This document shows positions 25,766-33,996 of a stretch of 64,000 nucleotides of DNA, one piece after another. The notes beneath the pieces were generated by a model. That model saw only the letters and a list, made by a program, of their open reading frames with translations. It was not told the origin of the DNA and did not search any database. Both the position numbers and the translations under genes were made by a program. The first letter of the stretch is position 1, and every line of letters begins with the position of its first letter. This DNA comes from an uncultured Kangiella sp. (GTDB lineage Bacteria; Pseudomonadota; Gammaproteobacteria; Enterobacterales; Kangiellaceae), in assembly GCA_947498625.1 (NCBI GenBank), contig CANMKR010000001.1, forward strand, positions 922,090 through 986,089, read 5' to 3'.

Positions 25766-26378
25766 TGTGTTGTTCCTGCTGTTCAGAAATCAAATACCTA
25801 GGGCCAAATAAAATAGCGCATATTCCGGCGAGTGAAAGAGCTACCACTACACCATATAAAATATGATCTAAATCAAAGTATTTCACAAAATAGAATGAGG
25901 TGGCAAGGGTGCCTAGGGCACTACCTAGGGTTGATACGAAATAGAGAAAACCTGCCGTTTGGCCACTAGACTGAGTCGAAGAAACTAATAGTCGCACTGA
26001 ATAAGGCGCTATCATTCCTAAAATAGTGGTGGGGATAAAAAACATAATGACTGAGGCGACCAAGGAGCCGTATCTTGGGTCCTCAATTAATTCAAATACC
26101 CAATCTGAAATAGCATCGTGCGCCAAAATTAATGGCAAAACGGTAAGCGCCGCAGCTAAGAATAATGAACCGTATTTTTTAGTAGAGGGTTGCGAGAGCG
26201 ACCATTTGCCGCCTAATAGATAACCAATTGACAGCGCTAGCATAAAGACAGTGATAATGCTGCCCCATACAAAAACACTGCCCCCAAAGTAAGGCGATAA
26301 TATTTTCCCACCTAAAAGCTCTACGGTCATAATGCAAAAGCCACTGATAAAAGCGCAAGTAAGTACTAGTAATTTCAT
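25758..26378 (-). CDS. Membrane half of a fused-type MFS/spermidine-synthase-like transporter
   Basis: This protein of about 206 aa has about six hydrophobic helices. FISGFCIMTVELLGGKILSPYFGGSVFVWGSI is the hallmark N-terminus of proteins annotated as fused MFS/spermidine synthase. The catalytic half is on the next ORF, joined by an 8-bp overlap. The ATG at 26378 (MKLLVLTC) fits the family N-terminus better than the upstream ATG at 26414. Whether the pair transports or makes a polyamine-like compound is unknown. Confidence 0.78.
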   Translation of the reverse strand: MKLLVLTCAFISGFCIMTVELLGGKILSPYFGGSVFVWGSIITVFMLALSIGYLLGGKWSLSQPSTKKYGSLFLAAALTVLPLILAHDAISDWVFELIEDPRYGSLVASVIMFFIPTTILGMIAPYSVRLLVSSTQSSGQTAGFLYFVSTLGSALGTLATSFYFVKYFDLDHILYGVVVALSLAGICAILFGPRYLISEQQEQHNA

Positions 26379-26467
26379 GAAGAATTCTTTTTTATTTTGA
26401 TTGCCAATAATCATAGGTGATTTGGCTTCGATTCACCAGTTTAGATTAGTCTAAGCAAAAGTTAGGG

Positions 26468-27322
26468 TTAAGGTGTTAGATTAGAAGGTAAACCTTGAGG
26501 GAATAGTTGATTAATAGTGGCGTCTATTTTTTCTATTCGATTGTCTGGATTTGGATGAGTGCTAAAAAATTCAGGTTTCTTTTGACTCTGAGCAGCCTGG
26601 TTTAATATTCGCATAACGCCTTTTAGGGCGTGCGGGTTATAACCTGCTTGGGCCATAAATGTAACGCCAATAGTATCCGACTGCAGCTCATCATCACGGC
26701 CATATTTCATATTAATCATGTTGCCGACCATAGAGGCCATTTGCCCCATGCCTTGGCTGTCAGAACCAGTTAACACCGCTTGAATTAAGTTTTGGGTCAA
26801 TTGTGCTTTGGCTATTCGTTGCGCTGAATGTCTAGCCACCACATGGCCAATTTCATGGCTCATGACCCCTGCCAATTGGCCTTCAGTTTCGAGTTGTCTA
26901 AAGAGGGCGTAGGTAATGAACATTTGACCGCCGGGTAAAGCGAATGCGTTGACCACGTTCGGATCCGCTAAAAGGTGACATTCAAATTGCCATTGAGTTT
27001 CCCGTGCTTGGCTTTGCTCGATAATACGTAGACAAACGGAATCGAGGAATTCCTGTAAGCGGGGATCTTGATGTAAGCCCCCATGTTGCGCAGCCATCTG
27101 ATTGACTGCCTGCAATCCCATGGCGATTTCTTGGTTCGGTGTCATCGACAAATATTGCTTTTCGCCAGTCACCGGATTGTATTTGTGCGAGGAACAGTAA
27201 GATAGTAATGCAAATACGCCAATGGCCAAAGCAATCAAAAGGCGCATTTTTCCAGCGCCTCGAAAACCTGCATTTTTTAGAGGTAGTAATTTACGACCTA
27301 ATCGTCGATTTCCTATTCGCAT
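26468..27322 (-). CDS. M48 family zinc metalloprotease
   Basis: This protein of up to 284 aa has SHEIGHVVARHSAQR, with HEIGH at residues 156-160 counted from the first ATG, and the third ligand in DELQSDTIGVTFMAQAGYNP. The N-terminal YNPVTGEKQYLSMTPNQEIAMGLQA is typical of periplasmic, M48/BepA-related proteases. A hydrophobic segment (about residues 26-44) ends in SYCSS, a possible but non-ideal lipobox. An internal ATG at 27247 (MRLLIALA) would give a normal short signal peptide; the start is undecided. Likely role: quality control of envelope proteins. Confidence 0.85.
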   Translation of the reverse strand: MRIGNRRLGRKLLPLKNAGFRGAGKMRLLIALAIGVFALLSYCSSHKYNPVTGEKQYLSMTPNQEIAMGLQAVNQMAAQHGGLHQDPRLQEFLDSVCLRIIEQSQARETQWQFECHLLADPNVVNAFALPGGQMFITYALFRQLETEGQLAGVMSHEIGHVVARHSAQRIAKAQLTQNLIQAVLTGSDSQGMGQMASMVGNMINMKYGRDDELQSDTIGVTFMAQAGYNPHALKGVMRILNQAAQSQKKPEFFSTHPNPDNRIEKIDATINQLFPQGLPSNLTP

Positions 27323-27365
27323 TTAATATCCATATATAACAGTGCCACTTATTTATAATAACGTT

Positions 27366-27908
27366 CTAATAATTTAAAGACATTGAGCTATTGTAGTCCT
27401 TAGGATCTTCCCACTGTTCTATTTCTAGAGACTCATAGAAAAAGCCTGCCATGCCCCCTAAAACCATATTAAACAACATAAATACTGGGCCTTCTAAGAA
27501 GTACATCCAATTAAAGAAATAAGTCATGCTGTATATATTGATGAAATAATAAGCTAGGCCAACTAATGCGCCACCAGTGATACCGACTAGAATTCCAAAA
27601 CGATGAAAAATTGATGCAATCACAGTACTCAGAACTAAAGAGATAGCTAAATGACTAATGATAGCTGTAAAGAATAAAACAACCGAAAGGTCAGACGGAA
27701 CGGTTATTACTTGAGCTCCTAAAAGCATAGCAGACCAATACTGAATAATGTTGTTGGTATCGATACCTAGTAAGCTAGGTAAAGCAAAAAATAAAATGGG
27801 TAGCGATAAGGCGGCTGTAGTGATTCCTGACCACAGGACTGCAGACCAATCGACTAATAGTTTAGTCGGCTCCGAAGTTATGTTTTGATGTGTTGATAAT
27901 AAGCTCAT
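27366..27908 (-). CDS. Hypothetical membrane protein
   Basis: This protein of about 180 aa has four or five hydrophobic segments separated by short loops and a C-terminal soluble tail (ESLEIEQWEDPKDYNS). The middle FHRFGILVGITGGALVGLAYYFINIYSMTYFFNW stretch is glycine- and aromatic-rich. I recognise no family with confidence. The ATG at 27908 has AAGG just upstream and is preferred over 27929. Confidence 0.6.
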   Translation of the reverse strand: MSLLSTHQNITSEPTKLLVDWSAVLWSGITTAALSLPILFFALPSLLGIDTNNIIQYWSAMLLGAQVITVPSDLSVVLFFTAIISHLAISLVLSTVIASIFHRFGILVGITGGALVGLAYYFINIYSMTYFFNWMYFLEGPVFMLFNMVLGGMAGFFYESLEIEQWEDPKDYNSSMSLNY

Positions 27909-28107
27909 AATCCTTGACCTCTTATTCACTGTTTTAATAATACGATCCTACCAGTTAATTAGGTTAATTATTAGACACTTAACACAAGTTTACGATCTGC
28001 TAGTACTGATTATTGGAACAATAAACCCTATTGGGTCTGCAAGGGGTTCGTGCTAGAATTTGTTTTTTTAGATTAGCGTTATTTATCATTTAGGATAGGA
28101 GCAAACC

Positions 28108-28689
28108 ATGGCATTTGAATTACCAGCATTGCCTTACTCGCGAGATGCTTTAGCACCGCATATTTCAGAAGAAACCATTAATTTTCACTATGGCAAACAC
28201 CATAATGCTTACGTGGTGAATTTAAACAATTTAATCGATGGCACTGATATGGCTGACATGTCATTGGAAGAAATTATTCGCACGTCAGAAGGTGGTGTTT
28301 TTAACAATGCTGCACAAGTTTGGAATCATACCTTCTATTGGCACTCGCTAAGCCCAAATGGTGGTGGTGAGCCTACAGGCGCTTTAGCGGAAGCTATTAA
28401 TGCTGCCTTTGGTTCTTTCGCTGAGTTTAAGCAAAAATTTACTGCAAGTGCTATTGGTAACTTTGGTTCTGGTTGGACTTGGTTATGCAAGAATGCTGCT
28501 GGTGACTTGGAGATTGTGAATACCAGCAATGCTGCAACGCCATTAACAGAAGCCGGTATGACTCCGTTATTAACGGTTGATGTTTGGGAGCATGCTTATT
28601 ATGTGGATTATCGTAATGCTCGCCCAGAGTATTTAAACCATTTCTGGGAGCTTGTAAATTGGGATTTTGCTACTGCAAATCTTGGTTAA
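28108..28689 (+). CDS. sodB: Iron superoxide dismutase
   Basis: This 193-aa cytoplasmic Fe-SOD converts superoxide to peroxide and oxygen. His27 in [12 protein letters not shown], the VWNHTFYW histidine (about residue 74) and [13 protein letters not shown] (Asp and His ligands) complete the metal site. [14 protein letters not shown] and GSGWTWL point to the iron rather than manganese type. AGGAG precedes the ATG. A terminator follows directly. Confidence 0.97.
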   Translation: MAFELPALPYSRDALAPHISEETINFHYGKHHNAYVVNLNNLIDGTDMADMSLEEIIRTSEGGVFNNAAQVWNHTFYWHSLSPNGGGEPTGALAEAINAAFGSFAEFKQKFTASAIGNFGSGWTWLCKNAAGDLEIVNTSNAATPLTEAGMTPLLTVDVWEHAYYVDYRNARPEYLNHFWELVNWDFATANLG

Positions 28690-28703
28690 TGCTCGAGATA
28701 TCG

Positions 28704-28730
28704 AAAAGCCTCGTTATACGGGGCTTTTTT
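28704..28730 (+). terminator. Intrinsic terminator of sodB
   Basis: A 10-bp stem with one G-U pair (AAAAGCCTCG at 28704-28713, CGGGGCTTTT at 28719-28728) and a TTATA loop is followed by more T. Confidence 0.9.
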
Positions 28731-29029
28731 ATGCCTAAAATTACCTACATGTATTCAATTCCTTTATAAAATATCCCAAAGCAATTGATAATCACCAATA
28801 GTGATGACAAAAATTGACACTAAATATCGATAATTGTCCTCAATTAATGGCTTTTGATACGTTTTGTGCACTGAATGAACCGTATTAACAGATAAAATAT
28901 TTGCCGTAAAATAAAAAAATCTTCTTAAAATACAATGATATACGGTTCCTAGATTGTAAAAAACCTTGAACCTGCATATTTTTTTGTGACATGGTTATCA
29001 AAACCTTTGAGAATTATATTATTCTTATA
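28731..29029. other. AT-rich intergenic region, no gene seen
   Basis: This stretch of about 300 bp between the sodB terminator and the riboswitch has no supported ORF. It should contain the promoter of the riboswitch transcript; I could not place a convincing -35/-10 pair. Confidence 0.5.
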
Positions 29030-29145
29030 GCCAGCAAGTTTAGACGAAAGGGCAAACGAAGCGAAAGCTTTTGACGCAAAGTTACCGATCTAAGGGTTAA
29101 CTCAGAAAAGTTAAGTAAACCTATGATGGCAGGACCACCGAATCT
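29030..29145 (+). ncRNA. Cyclic-di-GMP-I (GEMM-I) riboswitch
   Basis: The conserved blocks of the GEMM-I aptamer appear in order: GGCAAAC at 29051-29057, a stem capped by a GAAA tetraloop (AAGC GAAA GCTT, 29059-29070), GACGCAAAG at 29073-29081, an ACCG/CTAAGG strand at 29084-29095, and a closing ATGGCAGG...CACCG segment at about 29125-29140. The tetraloop and the GACGCAAAG block match the known ligand-binding architecture. Downstream, TAAGAC/GTCTTA (29157-29162, 29180-29185) could form part of the expression platform. There is no T-tract, so control may act on translation of the 29222 gene. Confidence 0.85.
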
Positions 29146-29221
29146 AATCACAGTAATAAGACTCTATATTTCTAAACTTGTCTTAATTCAGCGGATTCAA
29201 GTAATGGACTGGAGAAACAAG

Positions 29222-29656
29222 ATGTTTTTAGTAATACAAAATAGTGCTTTAAAAAGTTTTGCAGGACGGTTAAAAGCTTTAAAGGCGAATTATCCATTAA
29301 AAGTGAATACTATGGCTGCACTGGATGGTTGTGAGCTTTATTACCTTGATGTTGATATTCATGAAGACGATCTGTCATCTTTTGCTGAAGATGCTCGGTT
29401 TGGGTTTGGTGAGGATTTTAAAGTAGAGCGATTATCCAATGAACCGAGCTATGACTATCAAACTGAGCATTATATCGAAGTTGAGGCCGGTGAAGGTGCT
29501 GAAGAGCAGCTTCTAGAAGTACGTAAACTATTTGCTGATAAGAGTATCAGCTATCGCGCACTTGAGTTTATCAATGATGCGGTTAGCTCTACTAAGATAA
29601 GAGCTTACGCTAATAGCATAAGTGAAAGAGATATGATCGCTGAAACGATCGCTTAA
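29222..29656 (+). CDS. Hypothetical protein under GEMM-I riboswitch control
   Basis: This soluble, acidic 144-aa protein opens MFLVIQNSALKSFAGRLKAL, then LYYLDVDIHEDDLSSFAEDA and a Glu-rich middle, and ends in SISERDMIAETIA. No signal peptide, membrane segment or known domain is visible. The ATG at 29222 has GGAG ten bases upstream. The frame stays open upstream to 29123, but that part overlaps the riboswitch and is not coding. Cyclic-di-GMP control suggests a role in surface attachment, motility or matrix; this is inference. Confidence 0.75.
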   Translation: MFLVIQNSALKSFAGRLKALKANYPLKVNTMAALDGCELYYLDVDIHEDDLSSFAEDARFGFGEDFKVERLSNEPSYDYQTEHYIEVEAGEGAEEQLLEVRKLFADKSISYRALEFINDAVSSTKIRAYANSISERDMIAETIA

Positions 29657-29688
29657 CTAAACCAATAATTGTTGTCAGTTACTTTTTA

Positions 29689-30123
29689 CTAATTGTTATT
29701 CCAATTAGTTTCCATTTTTAAATATAAAAAAGAAGCGCTCCAGGCAATTAAAACTAGCCCTACTAAAGCTTCTGTGCCAGCCATAAATCGAATTGGTCCA
29801 GCTGGAACTAAATCTCCATAACCTAGACTACTGTACGAGATAAAAGAAAAGTAGACAGAGTCCATAAAGCTTTGAAAAACTTCACCTTGCGGTGACACCA
29901 GTGAATTTGTCTTTATGTTATTGACCAATACGTAATAACTTAAACCAAACAACCATACTTCTAGGGTATGGGCTATTAGTACCCAAATAGAGCCTGCAGC
30001 AACCTTAATCCGTCCCCGAATCTTCATTAGTTGACATAGGCTATCAAAACGATACAAAGCTTCGTAATGGATTACTACACATACAAAAATTAACAAGATG
30101 GTGATGAATAAAATCAGCAGCAT
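29689..30123 (-). CDS. Two-helix potassium channel protein
   Basis: This 144-aa protein has an N-terminal helix, a second helix (about residues 46-66), a pore loop and a final helix. SYSSLGYGDLVPAG contains the GYGD selectivity filter of K+ channels (Ion_trans_2 family). No RCK/TrkA-N regulatory domain is attached. It likely forms a tetrameric K+ pore in the inner membrane. It is monocistronic and convergent with the riboswitch gene. Confidence 0.88.
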   Translation of the reverse strand: MLLILFITILLIFVCVVIHYEALYRFDSLCQLMKIRGRIKVAAGSIWVLIAHTLEVWLFGLSYYVLVNNIKTNSLVSPQGEVFQSFMDSVYFSFISYSSLGYGDLVPAGPIRFMAGTEALVGLVLIAWSASFLYLKMETNWNNN

Positions 30124-30307
30124 AAATTGGAGTCACAAAAATCAGTAAAAATTGAATGGTTACTAATATAACTTGAAATAGCCTAAAGAACTAATGGCCT
30201 TCAATATTATTAGCACAACTTTTATTGAAGGTCTGCGCCGGCTAGCTTTAAAGTTTTGCAATTTATGCTATGGTCGATTTATTCTAACAATAATCAATCT
30301 AGGGTAT

Positions 30308-31660
30308 ATGGATAAGCAAAAAATAATCTCTGCTGAAAAATCTCGTTGGTTGCAAAGCGAGCTTACTGATTGGTCATCTCAAGGGCTTATTAGCCAAGAG
30401 CAAAGTGAGGGAATAAAAGCCTATTATCGGGTAGAGCAAAGTCAAGGAAAAGCCAGCCATACTTCTTGGACTATGGGAATTTTAGTAGCTTTGGGAGCCT
30501 TGTTAATCGGCGGCGGTATTATTATGTTGTTTGCACATAATTGGGAAGCTTTGGGCAAAAGTGCTAGAACCTTCTTGTCTTTTTTGCCCTTAGTAATAGC
30601 GCAAGCTCTTTGTTTATATACTTATCGAAAACGTTTCAGTTCAGTAGCTTGGCGAGAGGCTTCAGCTGGTTTAACTTTTATGGCAATCGCCGCCAGCATT
30701 AGTTTGATAGGGCAAACCTATCACATTTATGGTGACTTAGAGCGCTTTGTTATTACCTGGTTTGCTTTGGGTTTACCACTTGCATATTTGATGCGTTCAA
30801 ACCTGGTTCTGATCTTATTGACCGCCTTAGTGGTTTGGTTGTGCACCTTTCAAGGTGATCCCTATTGGCTGCTATTTATTGCCTTTGTCCCGCTTTGGAT
30901 TGATTTTTATCATAATCAGCGTAACGGCACTTTTTATTGGAGCACTTGGTTGGCGACCTTTGGAATTGCTTTATCGATAATGCTAAGTGCAGTATATCGT
31001 GATTCTCCATTGAGCCTTTATCCCATCATATCGCTACTACTCATTGCGACCGCTTTTTATGGTCTTGGGAAATCTATTTTTGGTTTGAAAGAAACCGGCT
31101 TTTGGCGAAACCCGTTAACCAGCACTGGTGCAATTGGTATTGGGGTTTTTAGTCTAATATTAAGTTATGGTGATTCTTGGAGCTGGGGTTACGATCGCCT
31201 AGATCTTATTTATGGTTTTAGTTTTTATTTGGATGCATTGCTAATTTTTGTAGCCTTCGGCATTATCACTTGGGTACTAGTTAGGTATTGGTCACGCTTA
31301 TATTTGTATCAGCGCTTACTAATGTTAGTAAGTATCTCGGCGGTCTTTGCCATTCTTCATTTTGCTCAGAGTTTTGAAAGCTACATTCTTCTTATTATTG
31401 CTATGAATCTGTTTATACTCTGCACTTCAACTTTAATTATCGTTCGTGCGGTTGAGCTTAATAGAGGCTTACTTTTAAATGCAGGCTTGATATGGATGTC
31501 CTGCCTTATATTAATCCGTTTTTTCGATAGTGATATCGGAATACTCATTAAAGCGTTTGCATTTATCCTAATCGGCAGCGGTTTTATTGGAGTCAATATT
31601 TGGTTTAGCCGTAAGCATAATAAACCGGAAGTACAAAATTTGGAGGCAGCTAATGATTAA
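30308..31660 (+). CDS. DUF2157 domain membrane protein
   Basis: This 450-aa protein has an N-terminal soluble DUF2157 segment (about residues 1-60: LQSELTDWSSQGLISQEQSEGI) followed by about a dozen hydrophobic helices. The family is uncharacterised. The ATG at 30308 is chosen because DUF2157 proteins begin here; the upstream extension to 30194 lacks family features. It overlaps the next gene by 8 bp. DUF2157 and GDYXXLXY genes are commonly paired. Confidence 0.85.
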   Translation: MDKQKIISAEKSRWLQSELTDWSSQGLISQEQSEGIKAYYRVEQSQGKASHTSWTMGILVALGALLIGGGIIMLFAHNWEALGKSARTFLSFLPLVIAQALCLYTYRKRFSSVAWREASAGLTFMAIAASISLIGQTYHIYGDLERFVITWFALGLPLAYLMRSNLVLILLTALVVWLCTFQGDPYWLLFIAFVPLWIDFYHNQRNGTFYWSTWLATFGIALSIMLSAVYRDSPLSLYPIISLLLIATAFYGLGKSIFGLKETGFWRNPLTSTGAIGIGVFSLILSYGDSWSWGYDRLDLIYGFSFYLDALLIFVAFGIITWVLVRYWSRLYLYQRLLMLVSISAVFAILHFAQSFESYILLIIAMNLFILCTSTLIIVRAVELNRGLLLNAGLIWMSCLILIRFFDSDIGILIKAFAFILIGSGFIGVNIWFSRKHNKPEVQNLEAAND

Positions 31661-32255
31661 TTTTTTGAAAAAGCTATATCAAAAGAATGTGTGGCTACCT
31701 TTGGCTCTGTTGGTTTTTGCGATTCAACTGTTAGTTCCTGGCTATATGATTTTTGAGCAACAGCAAACTTTGAAACATGGCGAGCTTTATAAGTTCAAAG
31801 TACGACCAATTGATCCCTATGATCCTTTTCGCGGTCGCTATGTTGTTCTTAGCTTCGAAGCTGAACAGAATCACATTCCGCTAATTGATCAAGATAAAGA
31901 TAATTATAACTATAAACGCCATGCTTGGGTTTATGCCAATCTCTCAAGAAACGAAAAAGGCTATGCAGTTTTCGATTCGGTGACAATTAAAAAACCTGAA
32001 GGTAATAATTACATAAGAGTTAAATCAAGATTCTATTCTGTCAATAAAAAGTTACGAGTACATATTCCTTTTGATCGTTATTATGCGCCAGAACATAAAG
32101 CGCTAGCGATAGAAACGAATGTGCAACGACGCTCAAGAAATAATGATGATGAAGTTTATGTCGCCGTCAAAATCAGAAATGGTAAAGGTACCATTGAAGA
32201 TCTATTTATCAACGATACCCCTATTTTAGAGTTTGTAGAAAACTTGCGACCCTAG
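31653..32255 (+). CDS. GDYXXLXY domain protein
   Basis: This 200-aa protein has an N-terminal membrane anchor (about residues 12-32) and then a periplasmic domain. PYDPFRGRYVVLSFE is the family motif, with Arg in place of the named Asp. GGAGG precedes the ATG at 31653 inside the end of the DUF2157 gene, so translation is coupled. Function is unknown; it probably forms a complex with the DUF2157 protein. Confidence 0.87.
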   Translation: MINFLKKLYQKNVWLPLALLVFAIQLLVPGYMIFEQQQTLKHGELYKFKVRPIDPYDPFRGRYVVLSFEAEQNHIPLIDQDKDNYNYKRHAWVYANLSRNEKGYAVFDSVTIKKPEGNNYIRVKSRFYSVNKKLRVHIPFDRYYAPEHKALAIETNVQRRSRNNDDEVYVAVKIRNGKGTIEDLFINDTPILEFVENLRP

Positions 32256-32363
32256 GAAAAGGTGTTTCTGTTTTGTAAAATAAGCTTAAAGCTTTTCTAT
32301 TTGGCTTGTTTCGATTAAAAAATTTAGATGAGCTGCATTAATAACGAAAGTTGAACGGAATAA

Positions 32364-32392
32364 AAAAGGCTAACCCTCAGGGTTAGCCTTTT
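32364..32392. terminator. Terminator after nrdB and the GDYXXLXY gene
   Basis: A perfect 13-bp stem (AAAAGGCTAACCC at 32364-32376, GGGTTAGCCTTTT at 32380-32392) with a TCA loop. A-tract and T-tract on the two sides allow termination in both directions. Confidence 0.9.
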
Positions 32393-32442
32393 GTCTGTAC
32401 ACACACTCTTTATTATTTAACCTTCTAGTTTTAGTTATCAGG

Positions 32443-33744
32443 TTAGTCCCAAGATAGCGCGCCCCCCGTTTGATACTCGATAACACGAGTTTCAAAGAAG
32501 TTTTTCTCTTTCTTTAAATCCATGATTTCACTCATCCAAGGGAATGGGTTAGAAACCCCTTTGAATTGTTCCGGCAGACCTAACTGCGCTAGACGACGGT
32601 TACAGATGAACTGTAAATATTCTTCCATCATACTAGCGTTCATGCCTAACACACCGCGTGGCATAGTGTCACGTGCGTATTCGATCTCTAACTCAGTACC
32701 TTCTAGAATCATTTGCGTAACTTCTTGTTGGAACTCTTCAGTCCAAAGGTGTGGATTTTCCAATTTGATTTGGTTAATCACATCAACACCAAAGTTTAGG
32801 TGCATCGATTCATCGCGTAAGATGTATTGGAATTGCTCTGCAACACCAGTCATTTTATTACGACGTCCCATAGAAAGAATTTGGGTGAAACCGCAATAGA
32901 AGAAAACGCCTTCGGTTACGCAGTAGAAGCCGATTAAATTTCTTAATAATTCTTGATCAGATTCAGTAGTACCTGTTTGGAACGAAGGGTTTGAAATACC
33001 TTTAGTATGCTCAATACTCCAAGCTGCTTTCTTAGCGATGCTTGGTACTTCACGATACATATTAAAGACTTCAGCTTCATCCATACCTAATGACTCAACA
33101 CAATATTGATAAGCATGAGTGTGGATCGCTTCTTCAAACGCTTGACGTAAAATGTATTGACGACATTCAGGGTTAGTGATCAAACGATAAATCGCTAGTA
33201 CTAGATTATTAGCAACTAATGAGTCTGCTGTTGAAAAATAACCTAACGAGCGCATCACAATACGGCGCTCATCTTCAGACAAACCATTTGGATCTTTCCA
33301 AGTGGCAACGTCTTTAGTCATATTCACTTCTTGTGGCATCCAGTGGTTAGCACAACCATCCAAATATTTTTGCCATGCCCAGTCGTATTTAAAAGGTACT
33401 AACTGGTTTAAGTCTGCACGCGAGTTGATCATTTTTTTATCATCAACCTGTACACGTGCCGCACCCATTTCTAGTTCTTCTAAACCTGCCGCTACATCAA
33501 GCTTTTCCAAACCGGCTTTGGCACGCTCACTCGGGTTGGCAATATTGGAATAATCAGCTTTAGGTTCACTAACCTGAGGAGCTGCTGGTATGGTCGCCGT
33601 AGGCGCAGGAGCCTGTTGTGGAGCAACAGCCTCTGCTTGCGCAACTGTATTGCTGGTCGCTTCTGAAACTGCTGGCGCTGCTTGTTGCGCAGGCTTGGTT
33701 TTTTCAGCAGTTTCTTCTTTATTATAGTCATCCCAGTTGAACAT
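32443..33744 (-). CDS. nrdB: Class Ia ribonucleotide reductase beta subunit
   Basis: This 433-aa radical-generating subunit has a diiron site and stable tyrosyl radical. [33 protein letters not shown] and EGVFFYCGF carry the metal ligands and radical neighbourhood. The C-terminal tail ends in GGALSWD, near the NrdA-binding end. The first 70 residues are an unusual Ala/Pro/Gln-rich low-complexity extension ([20 protein letters not shown] and more), making the protein about 55 aa longer than E. coli NrdB. It lies downstream of nrdA on the same strand across 252 bp. Confidence 0.96.
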   Translation of the reverse strand: MFNWDDYNKEETAEKTKPAQQAAPAVSEATSNTVAQAEAVAPQQAPAPTATIPAAPQVSEPKADYSNIANPSERAKAGLEKLDVAAGLEELEMGAARVQVDDKKMINSRADLNQLVPFKYDWAWQKYLDGCANHWMPQEVNMTKDVATWKDPNGLSEDERRIVMRSLGYFSTADSLVANNLVLAIYRLITNPECRQYILRQAFEEAIHTHAYQYCVESLGMDEAEVFNMYREVPSIAKKAAWSIEHTKGISNPSFQTGTTESDQELLRNLIGFYCVTEGVFFYCGFTQILSMGRRNKMTGVAEQFQYILRDESMHLNFGVDVINQIKLENPHLWTEEFQQEVTQMILEGTELEIEYARDTMPRGVLGMNASMMEEYLQFICNRRLAQLGLPEQFKGVSNPFPWMSEIMDLKKEKNFFETRVIEYQTGGALSWD

Positions 33745-33787
33745 AGTTACCTCATAAATTGTTCGTAAGATTGTTCCATTTAAAAAG

Positions 33788-33853
33788 CGGGGAGAGATTC
33801 AATAAACCCTCTCAAATTTATTGCGGCTCTTTATATAAAGAACCATCTCCCCG
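33788..33853 (-). promoter_or_regulatory. Long hairpin in the nrdA-nrdB spacer
   Basis: CGGGGAGA (33788-33795) pairs with TCTCCCCG (33846-33853), enclosing a second hairpin, TCTTTATATAAAGA. There is no T-tract on the coding side, so it may set the nrdA:nrdB ratio by mRNA processing rather than by termination. This is inference from structure only. Confidence 0.45.
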
Positions 33854-33996
33854 AACTTTTCGTTGTCACTTTATGTCATGGCGCTTTTTTGACTAGTAAC
33901 TAGTCACGCCTCTTCTCTTTTTTCCACTTAACTGAATAAGCTTAAGCAGAGGTTTTAGCATGCTCAATGAATGAGCCGATTACTCAGTTGCCGATA

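Noticed and set aside
29123..29221. N-terminal extension of the 29222 gene starting MMAGPPNL
   Set aside because: The upstream codons are read from the 3' part of the GEMM-I riboswitch and there is no ribosome site before them; GGAG before 29222 fits better.
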